From Jaltomata sinuosa (lineage: Eukaryota > Streptophyta > Magnoliopsida > Solanales > Solanaceae), in assembly GCA_003996215.1 (NCBI GenBank), contig QJPP01000032.1, positions 533,330 through 597,329 of the forward strand: a DNA stretch of 64,000 bases. The letters are read 5' to 3'. The stretch's first letter is position 1, and each line of letters opens with the position of its first letter. Position numbers and translations under genes: made by a program. Below, piece by piece: positions 21,078 to 33,947 of this stretch. Under the pieces are notes generated by a model, which did no database searches, had not been told where the DNA came from, and saw nothing but the letters and a program-made list of their open reading frames with translations.

Positions 21078-22187
21078 TTGAAGAAGGGAAATTTTCATTG
21101 GACCCCTGCAGCCTCTACAACATTTGATGAGTTAAAAGCAGCTATCACTTCAACTCCTGTACTTTCACTTCCAGATTTCTCCAAGCAGTTTGTGGTGGAA
21201 ACTGATGCCTCAGGTGGTGGCATTGGAGCTGTATTGATCCAGGACAATCGACCAATTGCCTTTTTTATTCAAGGTTTGTGTGAGAGGAACCAGGCCCCAT
21301 CAGTATATGAAAGGGAGCTACTGGCATTCGTTGCTGCAGTACAAAAATGGAGGCCTTATCTATTGGGGAGGGAATTTTTGATCAAGACTGACCACCATAG
21401 TTTGAAATACCTCCTAGAGCAAAGAATCACTACACCAAGTCAGCAGAAATGGTTAAACAAGCTCCTAGGTTATGACTTCTCTATTAACTACAAGAAGGGT
21501 AAAGATAATGTAGTAGCTGACGCCTTATCCAGAAGAGATGAGCCTATCCAACTCAATAGCATCTCTGGGGTACATTCTCAGCTGTTAGAAGATGTTAAGG
21601 CTTCCTGGTCTCAAGATCCTTCTTTGCTTAAGCTGATCCAAAGCATTGAGAGCGGAGGTGGTCATAAGCCCTACTATAAGTTCCAGGCTGGGGTCTTAAG
21701 CAGGAAAGGGAAAATAATGGTGGGATCTTTTCCTGCTTTGAGAAAGGAACTTATGGATTTCTACCACACTAGCTCTAGAGGTGGTTATTCAAGAATGAGA
21801 GCTACTCTGCAAAGGTTAAGGCAAGAATTTTACTGGAAAGGGATGAAGACTGATGTTTTTTCTTATGTTAGGCAGTGTGAGGTGTGCCAACAGTGTAAAG
21901 GAGAACATGTTGCATATCCTGGTCTACTCCAGCCTCTACCTATTCCTGATAAGGTGTGGCAGGACATTTCTATGGACTTTATTGAGGGTCTACCTAAGGC
22001 AGCAGGAAAGGAGGCTATTTTTGTGGTAGTAGATAAGCTGAGCAAAGCTGCTCATTTTATGGCTCTTAAGCACCCCTACACTGCTCTTGAAGTAGCTCAG
22101 TTATTTATGGATGAAGTGTTCAGACTTCATGGGATGCGTAAGTCAATTGTCTCTGACAGAGATGATGTGTTTACCAACAAGTTTTAA
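21078..22187 (+). CDS. Gypsy RNase H and integrase fragment
   Basis: RNase H is visible from FVVETDASGGGIGAVL through KTDHHSLKYLLEQR to NVVADALSRR. Integrase follows, with the zinc-binding HHCC region ending CEVCQQCKGEH and the catalytic core start WQDISMDFIEGLPKA and SIVSDRDDVFTNKF. A stop at 22185-22187 and a frameshift near 22255 (within AYHPQTEG) separate the rest of the integrase. Confidence 0.9.
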   Translation: MKKGNFHWTPAASTTFDELKAAITSTPVLSLPDFSKQFVVETDASGGGIGAVLIQDNRPIAFFIQGLCERNQAPSVYERELLAFVAAVQKWRPYLLGREFLIKTDHHSLKYLLEQRITTPSQQKWLNKLLGYDFSINYKKGKDNVVADALSRRDEPIQLNSISGVHSQLLEDVKASWSQDPSLLKLIQSIESGGGHKPYYKFQAGVLSRKGKIMVGSFPALRKELMDFYHTSSRGGYSRMRATLQRLRQEFYWKGMKTDVFSYVRQCEVCQQCKGEHVAYPGLLQPLPIPDKVWQDISMDFIEGLPKAAGKEAIFVVVDKLSKAAHFMALKHPYTALEVAQLFMDEVFRLHGMRKSIVSDRDDVFTNKF

Positions 22188-22264
22188 AAGGAGTTGTTCA
22201 AACTGCAGAAGGTGTCTCTTCTCACTTCCATTGCTTACCACCCCCAAACAGAGGGCAAACAGAA

Positions 22265-23095
22265 GTGGTCAATAGGTGCTTGGAAGTCTATTTAAGGTGC
22301 ATGACCTTTGAGAAGCCTAGGGAGTGGCCTCAGTGGCTTTCATTGGCTGAATGGTGGTACAACACCACTTTCCATACTGCCATCAATGCCACTCCTTATG
22401 AAATTGTATTTGGTCAGACCCCACCTCCACTCCTTCCCTACATGGCATTTGAATCCCAACTGGACTTGGTGGATAGAAGTCTACAGGCTATAGAAACCAC
22501 CTTGAGAAGTCTCAAGTCACACTTGGCATAGGCTCAAAACAGAATGAAAACACAGGCTGACAAAGGGAGAACTAAGAGGGAATATGCAGTAGGTCATTGG
22601 GTTGCCCTCGATCCGACGGCCCTCATTCTCCCACTTGGCAAGCTGCTACTGTGAACAACAAAGTCAAGGATGCTTCCAGAAACCGTGACGGTTTATGTGA
22701 AGTTACAACCCTACAGACAATTGTCCTTGAAAGCCCATGCTTATCAGAAGTTAGCTGCCAAATTTTTTGGTCCATTCCAGGTCATTGCTAAGGTGGGTGT
22801 TGTGGCTTATACTTTAGCCTTACCCCCAGATGCTAAGGTTCGCCCTACCTTCCATATCTCCCAGCTCAAGAGGAAGTTAGGATCCCATTCAGCTTCTCCT
22901 ACTCTTCCTCTGGTTCATTCAGCTGATGGCCATGTCTTATTGGTGCCTGAGGCCATCCTGGATAGGAGGTTGATCCAGAAACATGGCAAGTCCCTCACTC
23001 AATTGCTCATCAAATGGTTTAATACTGCTGAAGAAGACAACACTTGGGAGGATTACCGGCCTTTTCTCCAACAAATTCCTTCTTTTAATCCTTGA
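22265..23095 (+). pseudogene. Gypsy integrase end and chromodomain-like C-terminus
   Basis: The first piece, 22265-22531, reads CLEVYLRCMTFEKPREWPQW, the distal integrase. The second piece, 22670-23095, is in another frame and carries RPTFHISQLKRKLG and then PEAILDRRLIQ..LIKWFNTAEEDNTWED, a chromodomain-like ending. The stop at 23093 is the natural end of the polyprotein. Chromodomain-like tails place the element among the chromoviruses. Confidence 0.85.
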
Positions 23096-23124
23096 GGACA
23101 AGGATTGTCTCAAGGGGGAGGTAT

Positions 23125-23499
23125 TGTTATGTACCAAATGGGGAAATTCCTAAATTCAGTTAGTCGAGGGAGGGTAGTTAGCTCAGTTGTTCATCACGTG
23201 ACTCGCACACGCCTGTTGGTTAGAGATCAGTTGATAGCCCAGTTAGTTATAACTAATTTTGGGATTCTGTTTGTACCGTTCATTCTGTTTTTACTGTTCA
23301 CGCACTGTTCATTTACCTCTATAAATAGAGGAATACTTTCATTGTAAAGGCATCACATTTTTAGTAAAGGTCAATACAATTCCTTCCCTCTTTTCTCAAT
23401 TACTCTGTTTCTCTAGAGTTTAGACTGTTCAAGGGTAATTCAGCTAATTTGCTCTTTAGGTTTAGCTCAATTTCTTCCCCAAATTGTGGGAACATATCA
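23125..23499 (+). repeat. Gypsy 3' LTR (375 bp)
   Basis: It is the direct-repeat partner of 18004-18378 and is preceded by the purine tract CAAGGGGGAGG. Confidence 0.95.
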
Positions 23500-23504
23500 A
23501 TAGA

Positions 23505-23731
23505 CCCCTGGCTCAAAGCAAAAACAGTTTATAAACTGATATAGTATAAGAACAAGAAACAATAGATAGCACCAAAACAACACATAATAACAGAAACAAG
23601 AGTACCACAAAATAATACTGCAATTGGCCAACCCTAAACAATAAACATGATCAAAATACCAAGAACAAGACACAACACGAATCACAAAACAAAACACTCC
23701 TACCTACTAGCATGAGCGCACCACGCACCAA
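23505..23731 (-). mobile_element. Truncated RTE LINE tail, second part
   Basis: It continues the copy begun at 17889 (CGATAGA joined to CCCCTGGCTC). The right copy of the 15-bp duplication CATAATTCATAGTGC follows at 23732-23746. Joined, the LINE fragment is about 340 bp, so it was strongly 5'-truncated when it inserted. Confidence 0.85.
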
Positions 23732-23969
23732 CATAATTCATAGTGCATCAACTTAAATCCTTTCTGATCAAAGTAATGAATATTCTCTAGAATTTTTTTA
23801 GGAGGAATAGAGTGGATTCGAACACCAACACTAGGCCATTACCAAAAAAAAAAGAAGAAAAAAGAATAAGAGAATATTCTGTAGGAGTTATTTTAGCATT
23901 CAATTCTCATTTGCCTTTTTAGTACCACCTTGTTTTCCTTACTGCGTGGGAAATAGAAAGGAGCAAAAA

Positions 23970-26900
23970 ATGGAGAGCTCGGGCGAACTGGTGGCTTTGC
24001 CGTTGTTGATGACACCGATTGAGTCTCATTACCGAGCATGTACTATTCCTTACAGGTTCCCTTCCGACAATCCCAATAAACCAACCCCTACTGAGCTTTC
24101 CTGGATCGACCTCTTTATGAATTCCATCCCTTCTTTTAGGTATTTTTATTTCAATGAAATAATTCGTATATCTCATCATACTGCATTGGAATTAAACCAT
24201 GTCTTTTGAGCTTGACGACATGTATTGTTTTCGTATTTAAGAGGAAAAATTTGGTATCTGTGTGTGGCCTAGTGTTTTGATCCTTCTTTGGATTGCCTAT
24301 CAAATTTCTTGTTTGTTGTTGTTGATAAATGCAGGAAGAGGGCTGAGGGCGATGACACTGTTCCAGATGCTCCTTTGCGAGCCGAAAAGTTTGCTCTGAG
24401 GTACCATTTTGTATTTTCCTATTACCCCTCGTTTCACCGAGTAGGCTGGTCAGTTGAATAGAAGAAAAAAAATTCTTTTCCTTTTGTTAGATGACGGAAA
24501 GTGGGTAGGAAGGAAACTAAAATACTTAGTTTCCAAGTGGTAAAGTGTAAGTACGGAGTGCTGAAAGAAAGTTGATTTACTCAATTCTTTGATTCTCTGT
24601 TTATTCAACTAGCCACCTTAAGTATAAAGTGCTGAAAAGGTGTGGGGAGCAGTTGGAGGGCTTAGTAGTAGACCTTTTTTCTCATGTAACAATACATTTT
24701 TGTTCCTCTCTTTTTTTTTATACATTTTTCGTTTGATATTTTATGTTAGATAAGGCAGTTTCCAACTAATGCAGTGTCATCAAAGGCGAAAAACATACAA
24801 GTAGAACTGCCAAGCACAAGTTTTAGTGATTAAAGGTGCAAGTAGAAAAATTAAAATAAATGTAATGTGAGGAAGACTAACTATAAACACAAATAAAAAT
24901 TATATAGACAGAAAATTTAAATAGAAAAACGACAATTAAGATGTCAGTCAAATTAAAATATTACTTCAAGTTTCTGAATGATATGCAAAGATGTAGCTGA
25001 AGTTTCTAATATAGGTTCTCGGACTAGTTTCTTTATAATAAATCCCTACAACAACAACAACAACATACCCAGTGTATTCCCACAACGTGGGGTCTGGGGA
25101 GGGTAGTGTGTACACAGTCCATACCTCTACCTCAAAGGTGAGGTAGAGAGGCTGTTTCTGATAGACGCCCGGATCAAGACAAAAACAGTCTAATAACAGT
25201 CTAGAAAAAGACGTAATAAAAGTACAAGAGACAATAGGTAGTAACAAACAATAGATAGTTTATAATAAATCCCTATTTTCCTATTTTCAATTACTAACAT
25301 TTCATTCAATGTTTTCTTAATTAACAACTAACCTATCACTGTAGCTATATCCATTGTTTATTGTTGCTTTTCTGGATAGAGTCCATATGTGTGATGAGGC
25401 ACATGCTTCAGCAGTTTGATGCATATACTAAAGAGTGCCACCTAAATGAAGCTAAGTGCGCATCTTATGTTGCACCTAACCTTAGGGTTTAAGAATCCCT
25501 TAAGCCAACCTTTCACAACATTAACAAAGGAAATCAGAAGTGGGGAAGAGAAGAGGAAAAAGGAGAGGGAGAGAATTGGGCATGTTAATCTTGGACAAAG
25601 GAGAGGGAGAGAGTTGGGAATGTTAATCTTGGAGGTCAAAGTATGGTTATGAAATGACAGCAGAATGAATAACCTGAATAAAAGAAACATAATCAAGGTG
25701 GGGCTTGATGGGAGGATATAGCAGGACAAAGTTGGGCCTGGAAAACAAACGTGGAAGCAATATTGTGGTCAACCATTTGAAGTGTGCAAAATTACTCTAG
25801 CCATGGGAAGTGTGGGAGAGATTCTTTTCTCGATTGTACGTTTTTTAGAGTACCCTATGATTTACTTTATCAAGAAAAGAGTACCCTATGACTTACAAGT
25901 TAACAATAGATGAATGGTTGTTACAAGTAGAGAATCATTTGTATAAGATTCTCTATTTTTCTGTCGTATATGCGAGATTTCCCCCTTTCAATTAATAACT
26001 ACAACTCAATCTCAAACTTCTTGTGGTTGGTTATATGAATCTTCTATGTTTACTTCGCATTATTCGGGCCTATTTCATTCCGATACTAGTAAATAATTTG
26101 TGTTTTAAGTCAAATTAGGGATTTATAAAACTAGAAGTTCTCTAAATCTCACATTTTCTACTTGAACCTAAAGTAAGTTCAACAACAATGAAGCTAATCT
26201 CAACTAGTTGATATGGCTTATATTTTTGTTATGTTGTATTCTTAACTAAGTCTGATGCTGAGATATTTTGGATCTTATGAGGCATCTTCTCTCCACGGGA
26301 TTTTAAGCTTATCTCGTCCGCTTTTTTGAACCTTCAATCATCAGTGTGCCACCGACATTACAGACTGATGCACTTGGAGATGTGCATAGTACATGGCCAA
26401 ACCATTTCAGAGGACTTGCCCTTACTTTATCTTCTTTCAATCAATAAAATATATTTACTTCATCAAAACTTATCCAAAAATTATTTACTTTATAAAAGAA
26501 AAAGTTGTTGTGCAAGTACTTTTTGGAGGGAAATTGGGTTGGGATATAGTCATATTCGGATTATAAGTGGTTTTGATTTACTTTTCATCAAAGTGATGGA
26601 AAAATTAGAGTCACTTTAGACCATACCTTGAACAAGTGTCAGTATATTTAAGAAGGTTTGAGGTTTACATGTACAAATTGAAAATTGATGACAGTTTCCA
26701 TTTTTACCCTTTTAAAAAAAATGGTGGATAGGTATGCTGCAATACTTGAAGATCTAAAGAAAGATCCTGAAAGTCATGGAGGGCCGCCTGATTGCATTGT
26801 AAGTTCAACCATATTAGGCTAACAATTGTTGACTCTTTAAGTTTCCTGATAACTTCTTGTTGTTGCTAAGAAGTTAAGCTTTCTCCTTTGTTTTATTTTA

Positions 26901-29900
26901 GCTTCTTTGTCGTCTTCGAGAGCAAGTGCTTAGGGAAGTGGGGTTCAGAGATATATTTAAAAAGGTCAAGGTTAGTATCATTTCTCCAATATTAAATTCC
27001 TGAAGTTGACTCTCCTGTTGGCAAGTGGTCAAATAAGTAAGCCTAAGGATATGAAGAGTGCTATGAAAATCTCTAATATGAAATTTCATTGATTACCCAC
27101 GGTCAAGAATAGAATAATTGAGAGAAAGATATTACGATAATAAAAAAAATGACTGGTAAAAGAAAATCCGTCATTCTTAAAAATGGTGGATCATCCAGAA
27201 GTGAGATATGTTGCTGTGCAGACATGCATCTGGGTGTCTGCTTATGGATGTTGACATACCTTACAAAATAAACAATCGCACTTCTTTAAAGATCATCACA
27301 AATAAAAATAATTGTTTTGTGCTCCTTATCCTGCAACATTAGAACTTAGTATCAGGTTTTGACTTCGTTACACTATTCGGTGTATTAAAATGTGCTAGGA
27401 TGAAGAAAATGCAAAGGCTATATCCTTATTTAAGGATGTAGTACGTCTTAATGATGCTATTGAGGATGAAGCCAAGCGTGTAGAGAATTTGGTCAGAGGA
27501 ATTTTTGCAGGGAATATATTTGATCTTGGCTCCGCAAAGGTAAACCATGCTTTTTGATCCATGACTTCTTCATACACTGGATGAAGTCCATTAATATTCT
27601 GAACCATTATTTCATTTGGATTGTATATTTACCCTGGGAGTAAGTGAAGTTATGGCAACTAAACTCTTTCAATCAACTGCTTTGGTTTATCCTATAGCAC
27701 TTTTGACAATATGGATCTAATGCTATGCCCAAATTATCTAGAAATTCCAGTGGAAAGTCTTTCTAAATTTTTTTATAAAGTAATAAATTTTATTAATGTT
27801 TGGGCAAAAAAAAAAGGCTGTATACAAATACACCAAAAGTAGAAACACCCACAAAAATAGATGGTTTTCAATTCTAGTGGAAGGCTAAGTTGCTCAAGTT
27901 TGTTTTTCCTCAGTTTGTCCCTGCTGGCAGCTCTATGCAGAAAGAGATCCTAGCCACTCTAGATGATAGATTTCAGCTGCTTTATTCAGTTCCTGGACAG
28001 TACTCATAATCTACTTCAAATGCCGCAACCTCGCATAGTATTTACTGTAATATATGCTCTTGCTTTAAGGGGTTGTTATGCCACAAAGTCAGCAGCTCAG
28101 CACCCAATACTAATCCTACTTAGAGGGGGACTTCTTGTTCATAGGATTACGAGAAGATTGGTATCTGCAACGACACCCTTGTACCCCTTTTTTGGGATTT
28201 ATTACATGAGTTTGAAGTATCAGACAAACAAAAAGCCTTATCGCCCTGTCTTACTCCTAGGATCAGAAAATTGTTGTCTGCCTCATGGTTCTCAACTTCG
28301 TGCTTAAGCCTAATAGTTACTGAATCACATTTCGCACTGTCTCTCCAATTTTTAGGACTCTATTGTTGTTTTTTTAAAAAGATGGGGCAAAAAAAGGGTT
28401 GAACATATTGATTGAAAATATCTCTCGATATTTTTCTTAAGCATAGGAGGGCTTTAAATAGTCAACTTACAATAAAAAAAACTGCATAATTTAAAAATTC
28501 AAACAAACTAAAATATCCCAACAAATTAATCTATCTATAGAAATTTAAATTCAAATTCTCCTAAAACTAGCAACTTATTATGCTAAAAATTACTGCAGTA
28601 ACTAAAGTAAATTTCAACACTCCTACTTCGCTTTAGTTACTGCAATTTAAAAAATTGCTCCTCTTCAATTTCTGCTTTGGCATTTGGTACTGAATTCTGT
28701 TGATTGTTTTTTGAACTTGCACATTTTTTTTTGATATTGATCTTTTTGTTCTTCTTTTGATTTTGTGCTTAAAAAACATCATCAATAATCTTGTCTTGTT
28801 TGAAAACTCTTTTATCTTGACAACGATAGGATTTGCTGAGAGTGTTTGTAAGAATCATTCTTCCATTACAACACTCCATAGATCATAGGTTTCAAAATAT
28901 GTTTTCATTTTCACTGATCAAGTCTGATAGTTTTTGCGAGTGAAAATTTTTGGGGTATTGAAGTAGAGACTGTTGCTTGCCATGGTTGAAAAGTTGGTTA
29001 AAAATTGGTTTTTGTTGAAAATAGTCTGCATGTTGAAAAAAAGCATAGTGAAAATGGGTTGAAAATAGCTCTTTAGAAGAACTCACAGATCCCGTAAGAT
29101 CAATGAAGCTCTTGATAAACACTGCTGGTTTCTTTGAAAAATGAGGCAACAAAAAGGGTTGAAAATGTCTCTCAATATTTTCTTAAGCATAGGATGGCTT
29201 TAAATAGCCAACTTACAATTAAAAAAACGCATATTCAAACAAACTAAAATATCTCAACAAATTAGTCTATCTAATAGAAATTTAAAATTCAAATTCTCCT
29301 AAAACTAGCAACTTATTATGCTATAAAATATTTACTGCAATGACTAAAGTAAATTTCAACATATACAATCTCAGGACTATTATCAGCAGTATTTCCCAGC
29401 TTAGAAACTTTATTCAAATCAACTGGAATTAGCAGAGAAATCTTTTAGACTGCTTAGTCATTGCCAGTACACAATGAGGCTCAAAATTACCAGTACATCA
29501 GCCAAGTTCAAATGGTTTAGATTCATCATTTGGAATGTTTGCCTTATTTGAGAAACTTGTTGTATAACACCTATGTTAAAAATTAAACTCTTCATTTGCC
29601 TAAAGCTACTCATGTCAAACGGGTGTTACATGAATATAGATTCCCAGTAAGGATCCTTACAGATACATAAAACTTGCTAGAAATCGAACATGCCTATATA
29701 CATTCTCCTGTATGACATGCACACCTGAGTCCTTGTAACATATCACAACTTGCAGATTTCAATAAGGAGAGCTCCATGAATTGCATAAAATTTGATATCC
29801 CCGAGCATCTTGTTGGGACCTGTTCAGACTCCAACTAGCTGAGACCTTCCAGATTTAATTTGATATCTTAATCTTGTGTCCTGCACAGCCAGCAATTCTA

Positions 29901-32900
29901 AAGTGATTCAAAGTTATCAAGATCATGTAATTAATGTGTACTTTCTTTAACCTCTTGAAGCTTGCAGAGCTGTTTTCAGAGGATGGTATGTCCTTTCTAG
30001 CTAGTTGTCAAAACCTTGTCCCTCGACCCTGGGTTATAGATGATTTGGACATTTTTATTACAAAATGGAGCAAAAAAACGTGGAAAAAGGTGACTATTTT
30101 ATCATATTTCATCTTCATTTGGGTTTCAAATTTTATGATCTTTATTTTGATAACTACCCAGTACATTTGATGTCTGTTCCTTCACTGACATCCTTACTCT
30201 TATACAGGCTGTAATCTTTGTTGATAACTCTGGTGCAGATGTTATTTTGGGTATTTTGCCATTTGCTAGAGAATTACTTCGTCATGGAACGCAGGTTTGT
30301 TTTGGAGTCCCTGCTCCTTTTATGTACAGATTGGAAGTTTCTTGTGTTTAATAAACTGATTTCAAAGTGTAGGTCACCAATAGCTGGACTGTTCTTTGAT
30401 TACGTTGCATTGAATGAAACACCATTATGTGTATTCTGATATGCCTAGTTTGTGGGTTTTTGCGGGTGCACACAAATTCAATATGTAGTATAAATCACTG
30501 TGAGAGGATTTTGACTGCCTCTTCTGAGAGTGTAACTTCATTCTCTTTTACTGTTCTTTTGGCTCTTTTTGCGACACTGAGATATTAACGAAAATGGTTT
30601 ATTTCCAGTAAAACATTACACTCGAGCTGGGGTTTTGTTTTGCTTTTATGGCTAAATCATAGTTGCAGCACCTTGTGTATAGTACATATCATCATTCTTA
30701 TCTTGTTTCTACTTCATCAATCCCTGAAGCGAAGAAACTGTTGGACCTCAGAACCCCTAGATTAATAGGTATGAAGCTCCAGCGAATACGTTACACTTTT
30801 CGTATATGTCACCATGATGATAGAATGAAGTGCATCAAATTGGCTGCCACATATTGATTAGCTGATATTTATAAGCTAATTTTAGCTCTTATCGGTAGTA
30901 TATGAAAGCATTTCTAGTAACAGTGTTTTTCCTGTTTCCATATCTCATTTAACTACTGCTTTCTTTGACCAGGTTGTTTTGGCTGCTAATGACTTACCTT
31001 CTATCAATGATGTTACTTACCCTGAGTTAATAGAAATTATTTCTAAGGTACTAGACGTCTTATGTTTCAACTGTGGGGCTCTCGGCTTTAGTTTGGTATT
31101 AACATGTTGTTTTGGTTACAACAGTTGAAAGATGAGCATGGGAAGCTCATAGGTGTTGACACATCCAATCTTTTAGTTGCCAATTCTGGTAATGATTTGC
31201 CGGTGAGTGGCAGTTGTTTTTAGCTTCATTTGCATACTGCAGAGCTTCCTCCTGCACCCTCCAACGAGAGGATGGGACACTTATTCTCTAGATTTAGATT
31301 CCCTCTCGGCTCACAATCAATCTCTTACTTCCATGCCTGCTATTGCTTAGCCCATAATTATACATTTTGTCTTAGCTTATTGAGAATTCCTACTTTTAAG
31401 CAAGCGAGAAGAATTCAGGGCTAACTTATTTTGGTTCTCACCCAACCTAAATTTAGTATGCACCTACCCTTGAGCTCACTCTCCAGCTTGGGTTGGCTGG
31501 GCCATTTGGCATGTGTTGAGTTGCATGAATGTCAGGTTGACGAGGGGATTTCGGGCTGGTCCAGCTGTCAGGCTTATTTACTGAATACATTTATGCATGT
31601 TGTTGCAGGTTATTGATCTTACAACGGTATCTCAGGAGCTGGCATACTTGGCAAGTGATGCTGACCTCGTCATCTTAGAAGGCATGGTAAGGCTTTTGCT
31701 ATCAATTCTTCTGCAGTATAATTCCTTTGGAAAGGCCTTTTTATGTCAGCTTTTGTCTAGTTCTGTATCAATGCTCTTCTGAAACTGCAGTATAACCAGA
31801 TGAAAATTATCATTTTCTCAATACTGCTGCTGCAGTTATTGGGGGAGACTGTTATCTCCCCTGTGGCATGACATGTTAAAATTTAGTGATTATTTCTTGC
31901 TGTTGACCTCTAAAAAGCTTTAGTGACAAGGGCTGTTCCTCTGCTTGCGTGTTGTACTTTGCTCCTATGTTGCTCGGACTCGTTAAAAACGTCATCGGGT
32001 GCCTGTCGGATCCTCCAAAAGTAGCGCTGTTTTTGGAGGATCCGACACGGATTCGGCAGCATTTTCGGAGAGTCCGAACAACATAACTTTTGCTCGGTGA
32101 CTTGGTTCATTTGTACCTTGTCTTATGGGTGTTTTGTGTACTCCATCCCTTTGTTTTCTTCTTTATAATTGTCCTTAAATGGGAGATGAGTTATCTAAGT
32201 GAACTATATCAATTGATTAAATATGAGGGGATAAGGTAAGATGTGGGAAGAATCTGGCATGCATCAGCTTCACAATTAATTGGCTACCTCTTTGGATGTG
32301 AATAGCTATGTCTCTTTTTTCTTTGAAAAGTGTGAATAGCTATGTTCTTAGGGGCAGTGTTAGAGTAGATGTCTAGGGATGGCAATGATGCCAATGTGGG
32401 TGTAAGGCAAGATTTGGGAAGACTCTAATCGGCAAACCTCAAACTCCTCAATGAAGTTGATTGTAAGCTGCCTATTTGGACGTGAAACAGCTATTCTTTT
32501 TCTTTTTCAACTTTTATAAGTTAGAATAGCTATGTTCTTTAGGGGACAGAGTTACATTAAAAGATTAGGGATGGCAATGATTCCATGTGGGTGGGACCTG
32601 TCTGCAACCCCTCACCCAGCCTGCAAGTCCCCTGCTCCAATTGCCAATTCCCACTTTGCACTTCTCTCTCCTATATTTTTGTGACAGGACGAAGGGTATG
32701 GATCATCTTGGCTTCTCATAACTTTTGCTACTAAGCACTTCCTCCACTTCTTAGGAACTAATTTTGTCTCTTGAACTTATATAAACTGATCAAAGCCTCT
32801 TATTTTAGATTTTCCACCTATTACCCGCTCCTGCTACCTCGTGTTGGAACTTCCCGACTTGTGATCTTGTTTAAAAAATATGAGCATTTGAATATTTGAC

Positions 32901-33947
32901 ATCATAGTGGAATAAATCTTTTTGAAGTTTGTAAATTTACAAATCTCCTACCTGCTCATGTTGCATGAAAAGGGAGAAGGGAGAAAATTTGAGAGAGAAA
33001 GGAGAATGAGAGAGATGCATAAACTCTTTTTTTGAAACTGGAGATGCATGAACTCTAGAGATTATTATTCATATGTCCACCAATCAAAAGCCTATTTGTA
33101 GAGCAGGAAATCCTAAACAAGCTATACTCTTGGGACAATTAAAAATTAGAATAGAATCTAATCTAAAAGGGTTGTGATTTAAACAAAAAAAAACCTATGC
33201 AGAAAAATAGTTATATTTTTACCTTTGTCAAAATAGTTCTATAGCTTTATGAAGCCGCATCAATCGCCATATTTAAATGATTGTAAGTTTCCAGTCCCTC
33301 TAAATTTTTAGCTTCTGTTTGAATTTTTTGCAGGGCCGTGGAATAGAGACGAACTTGTATGCTCGATTTAAATGTGATTCCCTCAAGATTGGAATGGTAA
33401 TACCTTCATGCTTTCATTTACAACCATAACAAGTCGTCCCCAACTTCTCCCTCCTCCTATTTCCTGTCAGCTGTTTGGTTTGGTGTATTAAGGGTAGTTC
33501 TATCTTTACCCATGCTTATCCATGTATTAATAGCATTAGCACATGTATTGCTATTACCAGTGCTTTGCTATGTATTAGTTATACACTCTATAATACGGAA
33601 TAGGGTGTATAACTAATACACAGGCTCAAAATCTTACCAAACAAAAGGATTAAATAACATCATGACTAATACATGTATTAGATTTTCTAATACATCCTAC
33701 CAAACGACTCCTTTATGTCTTTGCTGATGGTACCAAAGGAAGGACAAAAAGGAAATTAAAAACTCCCTTATATTCAGGGGCTTTTTCCCTTTTTATACAA
33801 AGTATTGTTCTTTTGTTATTATTATTATTATACCTTTTTAAAAAAAAAATTGTTTCTCAAACACAGGTAAAGCATCCGGAGGTTGCGCAGTTTCTTGGAG
33901 GAAGGCTTTATGATTGCGTCTTCAAATTTAATGAAGCTTCAAGTTAA
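23970..33947 (+). CDS. DUF89 damage-control phosphatase, At2g17340-type (12 exons)
   Basis: Exons: 23970-24139, 24335-24400, 26732-26798, 26902-26970, 27399-27539, 29961-30089, 30208-30294, 30973-31047, 31125-31202, 31609-31686, 33334-33396, 33867-33947. All introns are GT-AG and the sum is exactly 367 aa plus stop, the length I recall for the Arabidopsis protein. The family consists of metal-dependent phosphatases thought to remove damaged phosphometabolites; related plant proteins act on 4'-phosphopantetheine derivatives. Key metal-site motifs are present: VDNSGAD (Asp220, Asn221), ANSGNDLP, and DLVILEGMGRGIETN (Glu318). There is no signal peptide, so the protein is probably cytosolic. One oddity is Cys100 in PPDCI, where I recall Gly in the homologue. 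Introns 2, 5, 10 and 11 host transposon fragments. The start is the ATG in AAAAAATGGAG; no longer in-frame ATG is seen. Confidence 0.95.
25049..25258 (-). mobile_element. Truncated RTE LINE tail in DUF89 intron 2
   Basis: It starts CAACAACAACAACAACATAC on the + strand and carries the conserved tail GGGGTCTGGGGAGGGTAG. A 17-bp duplication TTTATAATAAATCCCTA flanks it at 25032-25048 and 25259-25275. Only 210 bp inserted. Confidence 0.9.
28383..29361 (-). mobile_element. Small LTR-flanked, non-coding element (TRIM-like) in DUF89 intron 5
   Basis: Two direct repeats of 237 bp (28383-28619) and 220 bp (29142-29361), with TG and CA ends, enclose about 520 bp without a recognisable protein. On the - strand the copy at 28619 begins TGTTGAAATTTACTTTAG and is preceded by a purine-rich AAGTAGGAG, as in a 3' LTR. 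No 5-bp duplication or standard primer site was found, so the class is inferred from layout only. Confidence 0.6.
31965..32088. mobile_element. Palindromic MITE (TATGTTGCTCGGACT family) in DUF89 intron 10
   Basis: The ends CTATGTTGCTCGGACTC and GAGTCCGAACAACATA, with an inner inverted pair GGATCCTCCAAAAG / GGAGGATCCGACACGG, form a foldback of about 124 bp. TTTGCTC occurs on both sides (31958-31964, 32089-32095), consistent with a hAT-like duplication of 7-8 bp. A second copy lies at 50987-51107. Confidence 0.75.
33473..33708. mobile_element. MITE in DUF89 intron 11
   Basis: The ends GTTTGGTTTGGTGTATTA and TAATACATCCTACCAAACGAC are imperfect inverted repeats. The centre contains a second palindrome around TTAGTTATACACTCTATAA. 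There is no coding capacity. Confidence 0.7.

Larger units (their letters stand above)
18004..23499 (+). mobile_element. Complete Ty3/gypsy retrotransposon (chromovirus-like), 5,496 bp
   Basis: Two 375-bp LTRs (18004-18378, 23125-23499) with TGTTATG..CATATCA ends flank gag, protease, reverse transcriptase, RNase H, integrase and a C-terminal chromodomain-like region in gypsy order. The 5-bp target duplication ATAGA lies at 17999-18003 and 23500-23504. A tRNA-iMet primer site (TGGTATCAGAGC, 18380) and a purine tract (AAGGGGGAGG, 23112) are in place. The LTRs differ at about 8 of 375 positions by eye, suggesting an age similar to that of the copia element. Stops and frameshifts make this copy non-autonomous. 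Confidence 0.95.

Noticed and set aside
31910..32110. 66-codon frame on the - strand in DUF89 intron 10
   Set aside because: It runs through the palindromic MITE; a similar chance frame occurs at the second copy near 51000.
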